Source: Verrucomicrobia bacterium S94
GTDB taxonomy: Bacteria > Verrucomicrobiota > Kiritimatiellia > Kiritimatiellales > Pontiellaceae
Length of the DNA: 64,000 nucleotides
NCBI GenBank assembly: GCA_004299845.1
Contig: CP036201.1
Location: 3,658,001-3,722,000 of the forward strand
Direction: 5' to 3'
Shown here piece by piece: positions 16,438-25,591 of this stretch. A program made the position numbers and the translations under genes. Position 1 is the first letter of the stretch. Every line of letters begins with the position of its first letter. A model generated the notes under the pieces. That model had not been told where the DNA came from, did not search any database, and was given only the letters and a program-made list of their open reading frames with translations.

Positions 16438-16535
16438 TAAACTTTATGGGTATGAAGTTCGGCTGTAAAGAAAATGAAGGTTGGAGCGGGGATTGTGCGG
16501 TGCCGGTTTTTATCGGAACTTCCAACCGCGGGAAC
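16438..16535. repeat. dispersed repeat copy 2, upstream of hrpB
   Basis: Matches 8466-8569: same core 'aaactttatg.gtatg.agtt' and 'tgtaaagaaaatga.gg', then a diverged TTCCAACCGCGGGAA at about 16520-16534. It ends just before the helicase start. Short ORFs across both copies share NFM.M.F.CKENEGW only because the DNA is repeated. Confidence 0.6.
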
Positions 16536-16557
16536 ATTCGGCTATAACGTCGCGCCT

Positions 16558-19089
16558 ATGGATCCGAAACAATTACCCATTTATGAACTGCGTGCCGAGC
16601 TGTCGGACGCGCTGAAGACGCAGAACCGTATCATTATTGAAGCACCGACGGGGTCGGGAAAATCGACTCAGGTGCCGCAGATGGTGCTGGATGGCGGGAG
16701 TGCCGGGCCGGGCGAGGTGGTGGTGCTGCAGCCGCGGCGTCTGGCGGCACGGCTTTTGGCGAAGCGCGTGGCGTATGAGCGCGGCGGAAGACTGGGCGAT
16801 GAGGTGGGATATCAGGTGCGGATGGAGTCGGCCGTTTCCGCAAAAACGCAGATTCGCTATGTGACCGAGGGGATTCTGCTGCGCCAGTTTCTGAGTGATC
16901 CGGAGCTGCGGGGTGTTTCGACGATTGTTTTTGATGAATTTCATGAGCGGCATATCTACGGCGACATTACGCTGGCGCGGGCGCTGCATCTGCAGGAGGT
17001 GCGGCCCGATCTTAAACTTATTGTGATGTCGGCGACGCTCGAAGCCGGGCCGCTGCGGGAATACCTGGCGCCGTGCCGGGAGCTCAAGAGTGAAGGCCGC
17101 ATGTTCCCGGTGGAGATTTCGTATGCGCGGAAGCGGATCGATTTCCGGAATCATCCGGTCTGGGATGCGGCGGCAGATGCCTTTGAGCAGGCGATTGAAT
17201 CGGGGGCCGAGGGCGATGTGCTGGTGTTTATGCCGGGGGCATATGAAATTGCACGGACGGTGGAGGCGATTCGGTCGAAGCGGTGCGCGAAGGGTTTTGC
17301 GGTGATGCCACTGCATGGCGAGCTTCCGCCGGCACAACAGGATGCGGCAGTGGGCGAATGTACGCAGCGTAAGTGTATTGTTTCGACCAATGTGGCGGAG
17401 ACGTCGATCACGATTGACGGGGTTCGCATTGTTATCGATTCCGGGTTGGCGCGTATGGCCCGGTTTGATCCGAACCGGGGGATTGATACGCTGCTGATTG
17501 AGCGGATCAGCCGGGCGTCGGCGGATCAGCGGGCGGGCCGCGCGGGGCGTACGGCGCCGGGAACGTGCCATCGGCTGTGGACGGAGCAGGAGCATGCGGC
17601 GCGGCCGATGCAGGAGCTGCCGGAAATTCTGCGGCATGATCTGTCGGAGGTGGTGCTGACGCTGAAGGCGGGCGGCATTGAGGATGTGGAACATTTTGCG
17701 TGGCTGGAAAAGCCGGATCCGAAATCACTGGCGCGCACGCTGACGCTTTTAACGGATTTAGGCGCATTGGATCAGGCGGGAAAGCTGACGGGTATTGGAA
17801 AAAAGATGGTGTCGTTTCCGATGCATCCGCGCTATGCCCGGATGCTTTTGGCGGGCGGGGAATATGGCTGTGTCCGGCAGGCGTGTCTGATTGCGGCGCT
17901 GACGCAGGGGCGGTCGATTCTGGAGCGGAATAAAGGCGGCCGGACGCGCGGCCAGCGGGATGAACAGCTGGGCGAGGATGATGTTTCGGATTTTAAGCGG
18001 CTGATGCGTGCGTGGAGTTTTGCGGAGCGGAACGGTTACCGGGTGGAAGCCTGCCGGAAACTGGGTATTCATGCCGGTGCGGCGCGGCAGGTGAAGCCGC
18101 TTTATGAACGGTTTTTGAAGATGGCTGAACGCGAGGGGCTGAAGGTCAATACGCGGGCTCCGGCGGATGAGGATCTGCAGAAGTGTATTCTGCTGGCGTT
18201 TTCGGATCAGGTGGCGAAGCGGCGGGACCGGGGTACGCTGAACTGTGCCGTGGTGCATGGTCGTTCCGGGGCGTTGGACCGGGAATCGGTAGTGCGCGAT
18301 GCCGAGCTGCTGGTCGCGGCGGAGATTACCGAAATTGAAGGGCGCGACCGGAGTGTGAAGCTGAATCTCTGTACGGCGGTGGAGGAGGCCTGGCTGGAGG
18401 AGCTGTTTCCCGATGATATTGAGGTCATCACTGAGGCGGTGTATGACCCGAAAGCGAAGCGCGTTTTTTCCAAACACTGGAAAGCGTTCCGCGGGCTGGA
18501 GCTGAAGGCGGAGTTGAGTCCGGAGGTGGATCCGGATCAGGCGGCGGAGATGATTGCCGAGGAGGTTATTGCCGGCCGGCTGGATCTGTATAAATGGGAC
18601 GATCAGGTAGAGAAATGGATTGCGCGGGTCAACTGTCTGGCGGAGGGCTGCCCGGATTACGGGATTCCGAAGATTGATGAAGAGGCGCGGCGGGCGATGA
18701 TTCAGGAGATCTGTCTGGGGGCGGTGTGTAAAAAGGATCTGAAGACGCGGTCGGTATGGAAAACGGTGAAGTCGTGGCTGAATCCGGCACAGCTGGAAAT
18801 CATTGAGAAACAGGCGCCGGAACGGATAAAACTGCCGAGCGGGTTTAATGCAAAAGTGCGTTATGAAGCCGGCCAGCCGCCGGTGGTTGCCGCCACGATA
18901 CAGCAGCTGTATGGCTTGAACGAGGTTCCGACCATTGGGTTCGGCCGGATTCCGGTGATGGTGGAGGCGCTGGCTCCGAATCAGCGGCCGCAGCAGAAGA
19001 CGCAGGATATGAAGTCGTTCTGGGAAAATGCCTATCCGCTGATTAAAAAGGAACTCAAGGGGCGTTATCCGAAACATGAGTGGAGATAA
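16558..19089 (+). CDS. hrpB: ATP-dependent helicase HrpB (DEAH type)
   Basis: 843 residues from the chosen ATG 16558 (MDPKQLPIYELRAEL), the family-typical start; a longer frame upstream runs through a repeat. Motif I is APTGSGKST (residues 29-37), motif II DEFHE (about 126-130), motif III SATLE, then TNVAETSITIDGV and QRAGRAGR (about 323). The C-terminal HrpB domain follows ('GFGRIPVMVEALAPNQRPQQKTQDMKSFWENAYP'). HrpB is a DExH-box helicase whose physiological RNA substrate is poorly defined. No strong Shine-Dalgarno is seen. It appears monocistronic. Confidence 0.93.
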   Translation: MDPKQLPIYELRAELSDALKTQNRIIIEAPTGSGKSTQVPQMVLDGGSAGPGEVVVLQPRRLAARLLAKRVAYERGGRLGDEVGYQVRMESAVSAKTQIRYVTEGILLRQFLSDPELRGVSTIVFDEFHERHIYGDITLARALHLQEVRPDLKLIVMSATLEAGPLREYLAPCRELKSEGRMFPVEISYARKRIDFRNHPVWDAAADAFEQAIESGAEGDVLVFMPGAYEIARTVEAIRSKRCAKGFAVMPLHGELPPAQQDAAVGECTQRKCIVSTNVAETSITIDGVRIVIDSGLARMARFDPNRGIDTLLIERISRASADQRAGRAGRTAPGTCHRLWTEQEHAARPMQELPEILRHDLSEVVLTLKAGGIEDVEHFAWLEKPDPKSLARTLTLLTDLGALDQAGKLTGIGKKMVSFPMHPRYARMLLAGGEYGCVRQACLIAALTQGRSILERNKGGRTRGQRDEQLGEDDVSDFKRLMRAWSFAERNGYRVEACRKLGIHAGAARQVKPLYERFLKMAEREGLKVNTRAPADEDLQKCILLAFSDQVAKRRDRGTLNCAVVHGRSGALDRESVVRDAELLVAAEITEIEGRDRSVKLNLCTAVEEAWLEELFPDDIEVITEAVYDPKAKRVFSKHWKAFRGLELKAELSPEVDPDQAAEMIAEEVIAGRLDLYKWDDQVEKWIARVNCLAEGCPDYGIPKIDEEARRAMIQEICLGAVCKKDLKTRSVWKTVKSWLNPAQLEIIEKQAPERIKLPSGFNAKVRYEAGQPPVVAATIQQLYGLNEVPTIGFGRIPVMVEALAPNQRPQQKTQDMKSFWENAYPLIKKELKGRYPKHEWR

Positions 19090-19230
19090 AACCGCGATCT
19101 GAAAAGCAGAAAGAAGCCGTGCCTGAACCGGTACTGGATTCCGGCATCTGAAAAGGTGAATTGATGTCGGAGAAGAATGGATTTTTACTGGGATTCCGCC
19201 TAATTTTATCGGTTTCCAAAGGAGTGATAT

Positions 19231-20607
19231 ATGAAGACCATGAAGCGCCGCAGTATACTGGCAGCAGGCACAGCCGGTGCCGCGTTCACTATTCTTCCTT
19301 CATCGGTTTTGGCTCAGGCCGCAAAAAAGAAATCGGCTTTTCCTGAAACCGAACAGCTTCCGCCGAGTGAACGGCTCAATATCGGTTTTGTGGGAGCAGG
19401 GGGCCGGGCTCAGGCAAATATCCGGGGGTGCATGAAGCATAATATTTATGCGCTCTGTGATGTTGATTCGGCTCGCGCCGCCGCGGCGTTTTCGCATTTT
19501 GATAAAGCCCGGCAATATGATGACTGGCGGGTGATGATGGATAAAGAGGCGAAAAACCTCGATGCGGTGGTGGTGTCGACTCCGGATCATAATCACGCGG
19601 TGGTGACGATGGCCGCCATGCAGAACGGCCTTGCTGTTTACACGGAGAAACCGCTGACCCGAACCATTTCCGAAGCCCGGATTCTTGCGGAATATGCCCG
19701 TAAAAACCGGATTGTTACTCAGATGGGAAATCAGGGACATTCCAATGGACAGGCCCGTATGGCGGTGGAGTGGATTCAGTCCGGAATTCTCGGTGATGTG
19801 AAGGAGGTACACTGCTGGACGAACCGTCCGATCTGGCCGCAGGGCATTGTGCGCCCGGCTGCAGAGCGTATTCCTTTAACCCTGAACTGGGATGTCTGGC
19901 TCGGTCCGGCGCCGGAGGCTCCTTACAGTTCGAAAATTGTTCCGTTTAACTGGCGGGGGTTCTGGGACTACGGTTCCGGAGCGCTCGGGGATATGGCGGC
20001 GCATATTATCGACCATCCGGTGTGGGCACTCGGGCTGGGTGCACCGCTCCGTGTGACTGTTGATTTTGAGCGGAAAAATCCGGCGAGTGCGGCTGACAGT
20101 TTTCCGGTTTCAACGATCGTGACCTATGAATTTGCGGCGCGCGGAAAACAGCCGCCGGTTACGCTGAAATGGTATGATGGCAAAAACAGGGTTCCGCGGC
20201 CGGAAGGGCTGGATCCGGAACGAACAATTCCGGAAAACGGCGGGGTGTTTTATTTCGGCGATCGGTACCGCATGATGCAGTCCTGCTACGGTGTGTCGCC
20301 CCGAATCTTCCCTGAAACCGATATGCAGCAGGCCGCATCGCAGCTCAAAAATGTGCCGCAGCGTCTGCCGCGTGTCAGCTCGCACTATGAGGAGTGGTTC
20401 AGCGCCATTAAAGCGGGTGATCCGTCCATAGCCTTGTCGAATTTTGACCACGCCGGCCCGCTTACTGAAATGATGCTGCTGGCCTGTGTGGCCATGCGGG
20501 TGGGACCGGAAACGACGCTTTCCTGGAATCCGGAAACCATGAAAACCGGAAATGATATAGCAGACCGCTATGTGCAGCATGAGTACCGTGAAGGATGGAG
20601 CCTTTAA
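19231..20607 (+). CDS. Gfo/Idh/MocA-family oxidoreductase, Tat-exported
   Basis: 458 residues. The N-terminus 'MKTMKRRSILAAGTAGAAFTILPSSVLAQAA' is a twin-arginine signal (RR at 6-7) with an AxA cleavage site, so a periplasmic NAD(P)-dependent dehydrogenase is expected. The Rossmann motif is 'NIGFVGAGGRAQANIRG', and the family EKP loop is 'YTEKPLTRTISEARIL'. Secreted members in PVC bacteria act in sugar or glycan breakdown. AAAGGAG lies 7 bases before ATG 19231. The substrate is unknown. It is monocistronic, followed by a TTCCAATGGTTGGAA palindrome. Confidence 0.9.
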   Translation: MKTMKRRSILAAGTAGAAFTILPSSVLAQAAKKKSAFPETEQLPPSERLNIGFVGAGGRAQANIRGCMKHNIYALCDVDSARAAAAFSHFDKARQYDDWRVMMDKEAKNLDAVVVSTPDHNHAVVTMAAMQNGLAVYTEKPLTRTISEARILAEYARKNRIVTQMGNQGHSNGQARMAVEWIQSGILGDVKEVHCWTNRPIWPQGIVRPAAERIPLTLNWDVWLGPAPEAPYSSKIVPFNWRGFWDYGSGALGDMAAHIIDHPVWALGLGAPLRVTVDFERKNPASAADSFPVSTIVTYEFAARGKQPPVTLKWYDGKNRVPRPEGLDPERTIPENGGVFYFGDRYRMMQSCYGVSPRIFPETDMQQAASQLKNVPQRLPRVSSHYEEWFSAIKAGDPSIALSNFDHAGPLTEMMLLACVAMRVGPETTLSWNPETMKTGNDIADRYVQHEYREGWSL

Positions 20608-20615
20608 AAAACGGA

Positions 20616-20630
20616 TTCCAATGGTTGGAA
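20616..20630. repeat. TTCCAATGGTTGGAA palindrome
   Basis: A TTCCAA-N3-TTGGAA palindrome just after the oxidoreductase stop. The identical 15-mer is at 8555-8569, and related forms are at 6237, 16520 and inside sbcD near 55987. Confidence 0.6.
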
Positions 20631-20680
20631 AAAATACGGTATTCTGTAAGGGTTTTGGGCTCAGCTAACAGGAGAAAATT

Positions 20681-21115
20681 ATGCCAAAGAAGACGGTGAC
20701 GATTGAATCGAAACTGAATGATAAATTTGTGATCGAAAGTGAAGTGCGCGGTCATAAACTGGTGATTGACCAGCCGGCCAATGCGGGCGGAACGGATACG
20801 GGGGTAACACCGTTGGAAATGGTGTTTGTTTCGCTGGCGGGGTGTCTCGGAACTATTGGCCGGATTGTGGCCATGCAGAAACGGATTGAATTGCGGGGTA
20901 TGTCGATCAAAGTAGAGGGCGATCTGGATACGGACGGACTGCTGGGCAAGCCGGTTGACGGCCGTATAGGGTTTGAAGGAATTACGGTTACGGTGGATGT
21001 GGATGCGGATCTGACGGATGACGAAAAACTGGATTTTCTTCGCGAGGTGGATCATCGCTGCCCGGTTTCTGAAAACCTGCTCCACGAAACGCCGGTTACG
21101 ATACGGCCGGCATAA
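20681..21115 (+). CDS. OsmC-family protein
   Basis: 144 residues, OsmC/YhfA branch. The reactive cysteines are in 'VFVSLAGCLGTIGRIVAM' (about residue 54) and 'VDHRCPVSENLLHETPV' (about residue 127). 'GTDTGVTPLEMVFVSLAG' fits the family. An AGGAG 7 bases before ATG 20681 supports the start. It differs from the OsmC protein at 9518 (YhfA-like rather than Ohr-like pattern) and is separate from the redox cluster. A terminator follows. Confidence 0.88.
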   Translation: MPKKTVTIESKLNDKFVIESEVRGHKLVIDQPANAGGTDTGVTPLEMVFVSLAGCLGTIGRIVAMQKRIELRGMSIKVEGDLDTDGLLGKPVDGRIGFEGITVTVDVDADLTDDEKLDFLREVDHRCPVSENLLHETPVTIRPA

Positions 21116-21140
21116 ACGGCCATTTTATACCGAATGCAGA

Positions 21141-21166
21141 AAGCCGTCCGCGAGGGCGGCTTTTTT
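21141..21166 (+). terminator. Rho-independent terminator after osmC-like gene
   Basis: AAGCCGTCCGCGAGGGCGGC forms a short GC stem and is followed by TTTTTT (21161-21166), about 30 bases after the stop codon. Confidence 0.85.
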
Positions 21167-21226
21167 CGTGTTTTACAACGGCGGCGGAATTGTGACAAAA
21201 TCGCTCCCTTTAACATGGAGAGAAGA

Positions 21227-22894
21227 ATGACGATTAAGGACTGTCTGAATCGGGCGGCTGAGGAGAGCCCGGATTGCATAGCCTTGAAATTTAAAGCGGA
21301 CGGTCGCTGGCAGACCCGCTCGTTCAGACAATTGAGGGAACGGGTCTGGCATGTTTCGGAAATGCTGGTGGAACTCGGGGTCCAGGAGGGGGACCGCGTA
21401 GCGATTTACCGGGAGAATTCGCCGGAGTGGTTTGAGCTTTATCACGGAATTGTAGGCATCGGGGCGGTTGCGGTTCCGGTGGATGCGAAGCTGCGGGAGA
21501 GCGAGGTGCGGCATATTTTCCGGGACTGTGCGGTTTCGGTGGCTTTCTGTTCCTGCCGTATGGCGGAGAATCTGCTGGAAATGAAAGAGCGGATTCCGGA
21601 GCTGAAACATCTGGTGATGCTGGACTGTAATGAACGGAACGCGCATTTGTGTGAAGAGCTGGAATGCGAAATGTACGGGGCGTTGTTTGATGCGGTTCAT
21701 GAAAAGGCCATGACGGACGGGCGGGCTTTTGACCGGTTGAGTCCCTCGCCGGCTTCGCCGGCATCGTTTATCTATACGTCGGGCACAACGGGCCGCCAGA
21801 AGGGGGCGGTGCTGACGCATCGGAACTTTCTGGCGAACGTGGAAAGTATAGATCGTTCGCTGCGGTTTTCGAAGGAGGACAATTTTATGCTGATCCTTCC
21901 GCTGCATCATTCGTTTGCGTTTACCTGCACCGTGCTGGTTCCGATCTTTAAGCACTGTCAGGTTTCTCTGGTTGAAAGTCTAAAAACCATTAAGGCGGAT
22001 ATGGCTGATGCGTCGCCGACCATTATGCTGGCGGTTCCGCTGCTGCTCGACAAAATGCTGGCGCGGGTTATGGACGGGGTCAACGCAAAGAAGATGGCGC
22101 GGATTATGTTCAATGCCGGTCTGGCGAAGGTCATCGGTAAAAAAGTCAAAGAGGGGCTCGGCGGAAAACTGCGGCTGGTTGTTTCCGGCGGTGCGCCGAT
22201 CAGCCCGGCCACGCTTGAAGGGTGGAATAAACTCGGTCTATTGGTGGTTGAAGGTTACGGCATCACAGAAACCGCGCCGGTTCTTTCGGTTAATCCGCTG
22301 GATGCGCCAAAGGTCGGAACAGTCGGTCTTCCGCTCAAAGGGGTTGAAATCAGAATTGATAAACCCAATGCCGAGGGGATCGGTGAAATCTGTGCTAAAG
22401 GCGACAACGTGATGCAGGGATACTGGAACAATCCCGAGGAGACCGCCAAAGTACTTCGGGACGGCTGGTATCATTCCGGCGACCTGGGCCGTTTTGATGA
22501 GGATGGATATCTGGTGATCAGCGGCCGCAAAAAAAGCCTGATCGTTAACCGCGAAGGCAAAAATATTTATCCTGAAGAAGTTGAGCGGCAGGTGCTGAAA
22601 AGCAAACTCGTCCTTGAATGTCTGGCGCTCGGTTACCGGGAAGCCGAGGAGACCGGGGAGCGTGTCGGTCTGATTGTGGTGCCGAATCAGGAAATTATCG
22701 ACGGCATGCACACCCATGAAGGGGCTAATCTTACCGATGAGGTCATTGAGGAGCTGGTGCGCAAAGATGTGCGCGAAAAGCTTAAGGCGCTCGCCGATTA
22801 CAAACGCCCCCGGAAAATCGAGGTGCGGTTTGAGGAGTTTGAAAAAACCACTACGCAGAAAATCAAGCGCTACCTCTATGACATCAGTGTGTAA
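21227..22894 (+). CDS. long-chain fatty acid-CoA ligase (AMP-binding enzyme)
   Basis: 555 residues from ATG 21227, which has GGAG 6 bases upstream; ATG 21215 in frame is also possible. It activates fatty acids with ATP and CoA. Motifs: P-loop 'YTSGTTGRQKGAVLTH' (about residue 180), 'VVEGYGITETAPVLS', hinge 'GWYHSGDLGRFDEDGYLVISGRKKSLIVNREGKNIYPEEVE' and C-terminal lysine region 'KTTTQKIKRYLYD'. It lies 43 bases before a FadL-type transporter gene, so uptake and activation are likely co-expressed. Confidence 0.9.
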   Translation: MTIKDCLNRAAEESPDCIALKFKADGRWQTRSFRQLRERVWHVSEMLVELGVQEGDRVAIYRENSPEWFELYHGIVGIGAVAVPVDAKLRESEVRHIFRDCAVSVAFCSCRMAENLLEMKERIPELKHLVMLDCNERNAHLCEELECEMYGALFDAVHEKAMTDGRAFDRLSPSPASPASFIYTSGTTGRQKGAVLTHRNFLANVESIDRSLRFSKEDNFMLILPLHHSFAFTCTVLVPIFKHCQVSLVESLKTIKADMADASPTIMLAVPLLLDKMLARVMDGVNAKKMARIMFNAGLAKVIGKKVKEGLGGKLRLVVSGGAPISPATLEGWNKLGLLVVEGYGITETAPVLSVNPLDAPKVGTVGLPLKGVEIRIDKPNAEGIGEICAKGDNVMQGYWNNPEETAKVLRDGWYHSGDLGRFDEDGYLVISGRKKSLIVNREGKNIYPEEVERQVLKSKLVLECLALGYREAEETGERVGLIVVPNQEIIDGMHTHEGANLTDEVIEELVRKDVREKLKALADYKRPRKIEVRFEEFEKTTTQKIKRYLYDISV

Positions 22895-22937
22895 GCCGGA
22901 GCGATTCAAGTTAAGAGAAACAACCAGGAGAAAAAAT

Positions 22938-24113
22938 ATGAAAGAATGGACGTGGGGCGGGTTTGCACTGACCTCGTTAATCAGCAGTGCAGCCATGGGG
23001 GCCGGGTTCCAGCTTTACACGGAAGGGTCTGCCGAGGCACTCGGACAGGCCGGAGCAATCAGTGGCCGGACCAATATGACCTCGCAGGCGTGGTACAACC
23101 CGTCCGCACTGGGCGGAGCCAAACGTCCGGCCCTTATGATCGGAAGCTCGTTTGCTTCGATTCATACGGATTTTAAGAGCGATATCTCGGCTGCGCAGAA
23201 TGATACCATGTCGGATGAATGGCGGGCGATTCCGCATCTTTATTATGTGCAGCCGCTCAGTGATAGGCTGACCGGAACGCTTTCAATAAATGCGCCCTAT
23301 GGGCTGATTACGGAATGGGATGACGGCTGGACGGGGGCGGCGATTGCCACCTATTCCGATCTTGAGGCCATCTACATTACGCCTTCTGTGGTCTGGCAGG
23401 TGACGGAGGCGTTGGCGGTTTCTGCCGGGTTGAATGTGGTGAATGCTGAGGCACAACTGGAAGGAACCGGTCGTGTGGTTGAGGGGGATGATATCAATTA
23501 TGGCGGCACATTTTCCGCCCATCTCCAGCCGCTGGATGACTGGGGATTGGGTTTACGTTATCAGTCACGTGTAAATCTGGATATTACGGGCTCAGTGGAC
23601 ATAATTGGAACAGGTAGCTTTCCGGCATCTGCTGAATTAACATTGCCTTCATCTATCAATGTGGGACTTGCAAATACAACTTTTAAAGGCCTTTCCCTTG
23701 GTCTGGATTTAGTCTGGACCGAATGGAGTACGTATGACGTGCTGGATATCGAGAATCCAGCAACAACCGCATTGACTTCTCAGAAGGACTGGGAGGATGT
23801 CATCAGTGTCCGTCTTGGTGCGGAGTACGCGCTGGGGGATGACTGGAAGCTGCGCGCCGGGTATATTTGGGATGAATCGCCCATTCCGGATTCAACCCGT
23901 GCTCCGGAGATGCCCGGAACGGACCGCCAGATGATTACGATGGGTTTCGGGAGGCAGTTCCGGAACACCATGACGCTGGATGCGGCCTACTCTTATCTCT
24001 GGTCGGATAAGGGTGATATGGGAAGCAACTATACCGCTCTTGATCCGACACTTGCCGGAACGTTTGAAACAACCACTCATCTGCTGGCCGTTTCGCTGGG
24101 ATATACGTTTTAA
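22938..24113 (+). CDS. OmpP1/FadL-family outer membrane transporter
   Basis: 391 residues. Start ATG 22938 is preceded by AGGAG. A signal peptide ends in 'SSAAMGAG', and the mature start 'FQLYTEGSAEALGQAGAISGRTNMTSQAWYNPSALGG' is the FadL-typical hatch sequence. The remainder has alternating beta strands and an aromatic C-terminus ending in F ('HLLAVSLGYTF'), as in outer-membrane barrels. Members import long-chain fatty acids or hydrophobic compounds. It shares an operon with the acyl-CoA ligase. Confidence 0.92.
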   Translation: MKEWTWGGFALTSLISSAAMGAGFQLYTEGSAEALGQAGAISGRTNMTSQAWYNPSALGGAKRPALMIGSSFASIHTDFKSDISAAQNDTMSDEWRAIPHLYYVQPLSDRLTGTLSINAPYGLITEWDDGWTGAAIATYSDLEAIYITPSVVWQVTEALAVSAGLNVVNAEAQLEGTGRVVEGDDINYGGTFSAHLQPLDDWGLGLRYQSRVNLDITGSVDIIGTGSFPASAELTLPSSINVGLANTTFKGLSLGLDLVWTEWSTYDVLDIENPATTALTSQKDWEDVISVRLGAEYALGDDWKLRAGYIWDESPIPDSTRAPEMPGTDRQMITMGFGRQFRNTMTLDAAYSYLWSDKGDMGSNYTALDPTLAGTFETTTHLLAVSLGYTF

Positions 24114-24138
24114 ATTGAAAACATCTGTAGCTGTAAAG

Positions 24139-24172
24139 GTCTGTTCCGGAATTCCGGAGCGGACTTTTTTTT
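24139..24172 (+). terminator. Rho-independent terminator after fadL-like gene
   Basis: GTCTGTTCCGG-AATT-CCGGAGCGGAC folds into an 11-bp stem with two G-U pairs and is followed by eight T (24165-24172). Confidence 0.88.
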
Positions 24173-24288
24173 GTCGGGAAGAGGGGCACAGTTTGTCATG
24201 GTTTCCGGCGGAACGAGATTTCCGCCGCAGGAACTTTCATGACAAGCGATGTTGACGCAGCTGATTTGTGAGACGTAGTTTATGGCTA

Positions 24289-25215
24289 ATGAATAAGTTC
24301 ATCCATATTCTGTTAATGCTGGCGTTGCTTCCCGTGGTTGTATCCGCGCGTGAAGAAACACTGGAAGAACGAAAACAGCGAATTGTCCGTAAATATCTTC
24401 GGGAAAACGCAACCATCACCCAAAGTGAAATAGTGGTGCCGTCCGAAATGGAGGAGGATGAACGGCTTCTGGAGTCGGAAAAGTTCCGGGATACGAAAGA
24501 TATGTCGCTCGAGCGGGAGGAGCCGCTGGACAAACCCTTTATTCCGCCGCCTCCGGCCCGGCCGGTGCCCAAGGCCGATGTAAACTGGCTGCTAGGCGAT
24601 TCCGATGAAGAGGTCACGGAATTTGATATGTACGGAAATCCGATCGATTCCGCTTCGGTGGAGAGCGAAGACAACCTTTGGTCGTGGGATCGTTCCGGAA
24701 AAGACGGGACTGAGCGCCGCAGGGAAACCTATTCAAGAGACGGGGAACGGAGGGCTGAAAGGTCCGTCAGAGATTATTTCGGCCGGGAAACACGTGTCCC
24801 GGGGGATGGGGAACGGGCTTCCTCTCCATTCCAGACTGATTCAGGGCTGTTCGGGCGCAGTCGGAACACGTACAGTTCAGGCTTCGGTCTGCAGGGAAAC
24901 AGGCGGACCTTCGGGGCCGATCCCGAAGAAGGGCTGCTTTCTCCGTTCCCTCAGTACAGATCCTCAGACAGTTCTCAGCAATACGGCGGGACTACCGGTT
25001 CCGGAACGCAGTCCCGACAAGGGCATCAACCCTATCAAAGTGCGTATGAGCAGGAACGAGAACAACGGCGTAAACAGTGGGAAGGGCTGAATCAGAACCT
25101 GGAGAAACAGGAAGAACAGTTCAAGCGTCCTGACACTTATCAGCGATGGAAAGAGCGGAACAAATCCTACGATCCGCTGGCCGATGATGCTTATCTGAAC
25201 CCGCAGAACCGCTAG
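24289..25215 (+). CDS. secreted low-complexity protein of unknown function
   Basis: 308 residues from ATG 24289; a GTG 7 codons upstream is weaker. A signal peptide 'MNKFIHILLMLALLPVVVSA' leads into a charged region. Then come a proline stretch 'FIPPPPARPVP', a conserved-looking 'DVNWLLGDSDEEVTEFDMYGNP', and a long Ser/Gly/Arg/Gln-rich tail with repeated 'EQ' and 'RRK' runs and no predicted fold. I do not recognise it. It is convergent with the lipoprotein gene, overlapping by 4 bases. Confidence 0.7.
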   Translation: MNKFIHILLMLALLPVVVSAREETLEERKQRIVRKYLRENATITQSEIVVPSEMEEDERLLESEKFRDTKDMSLEREEPLDKPFIPPPPARPVPKADVNWLLGDSDEEVTEFDMYGNPIDSASVESEDNLWSWDRSGKDGTERRRETYSRDGERRAERSVRDYFGRETRVPGDGERASSPFQTDSGLFGRSRNTYSSGFGLQGNRRTFGADPEEGLLSPFPQYRSSDSSQQYGGTTGSGTQSRQGHQPYQSAYEQEREQRRKQWEGLNQNLEKQEEQFKRPDTYQRWKERNKSYDPLADDAYLNPQNR

Positions 25216-25553
25216 TCGGTAATTTCCTTATAGTTGATCAGCTTGCCGTCTACGAGCACGACTTCATATCTGCTTTCGGAAAGAATGCGGGTCAGTACTT
25301 CGGCTTTGCGCTTCATATCCTGATTTACCGGGTCGTAAATTTCTGCACCACGGGCTTCTTCTTCATAGGTATAATAGAGGTATTCCGCACCGTTCCGTGA
25401 TTCCTCAGCATCGGGCCTGCCCAGAACAGATTCCACTTCTTCCCGAGTCATCCCTTCCCGGACATCACTGAGTTTCCAGGGTTTAAAAGAAGTGGCACAT
25501 CCTGCCAGAAGAACAACCACACCTGCTACTAAAACTGATCTCATTGTTTTCAT
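25212..25553 (-). CDS. BamE/SmpA-type lipoprotein
   Basis: 113 residues with a lipoprotein signal 'MKTMRSVLVAGVVVLLAGC' (lipobox LAGC, Cys 19). A SmpA/OmlA-like domain follows: 'FKPWKLSDVREGMTREEVESVLGRPDAEESRNGAEYLYYTYEEE', the pattern 'i..GMt..eV...lG.P'. BamE helps outer-membrane barrel assembly, but many paralogues with this fold have other roles. It is downstream of ftsH on the same strand. Confidence 0.82.
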   Translation of the reverse strand: MKTMRSVLVAGVVVLLAGCATSFKPWKLSDVREGMTREEVESVLGRPDAEESRNGAEYLYYTYEEEARGAEIYDPVNQDMKRKAEVLTRILSESRYEVVLVDGKLINYKEITD

Positions 25554-25591
25554 GCTTCAGAGCATAATTCGAGACTTTGTAAAAGTAAACC

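Noticed and set aside
17758-19077. 439-codon minus-strand open frame inside hrpB
   Set aside because: Antisense to conserved helicase domains; its composition is biased to Arg, Pro and His, as expected for shadows in GC-rich genes.
24289-25215. Calling the Gln/Arg/Ser-rich secreted protein a known envelope factor
   Set aside because: Only the signal peptide and low-complexity composition are visible; no domain supports a named function.
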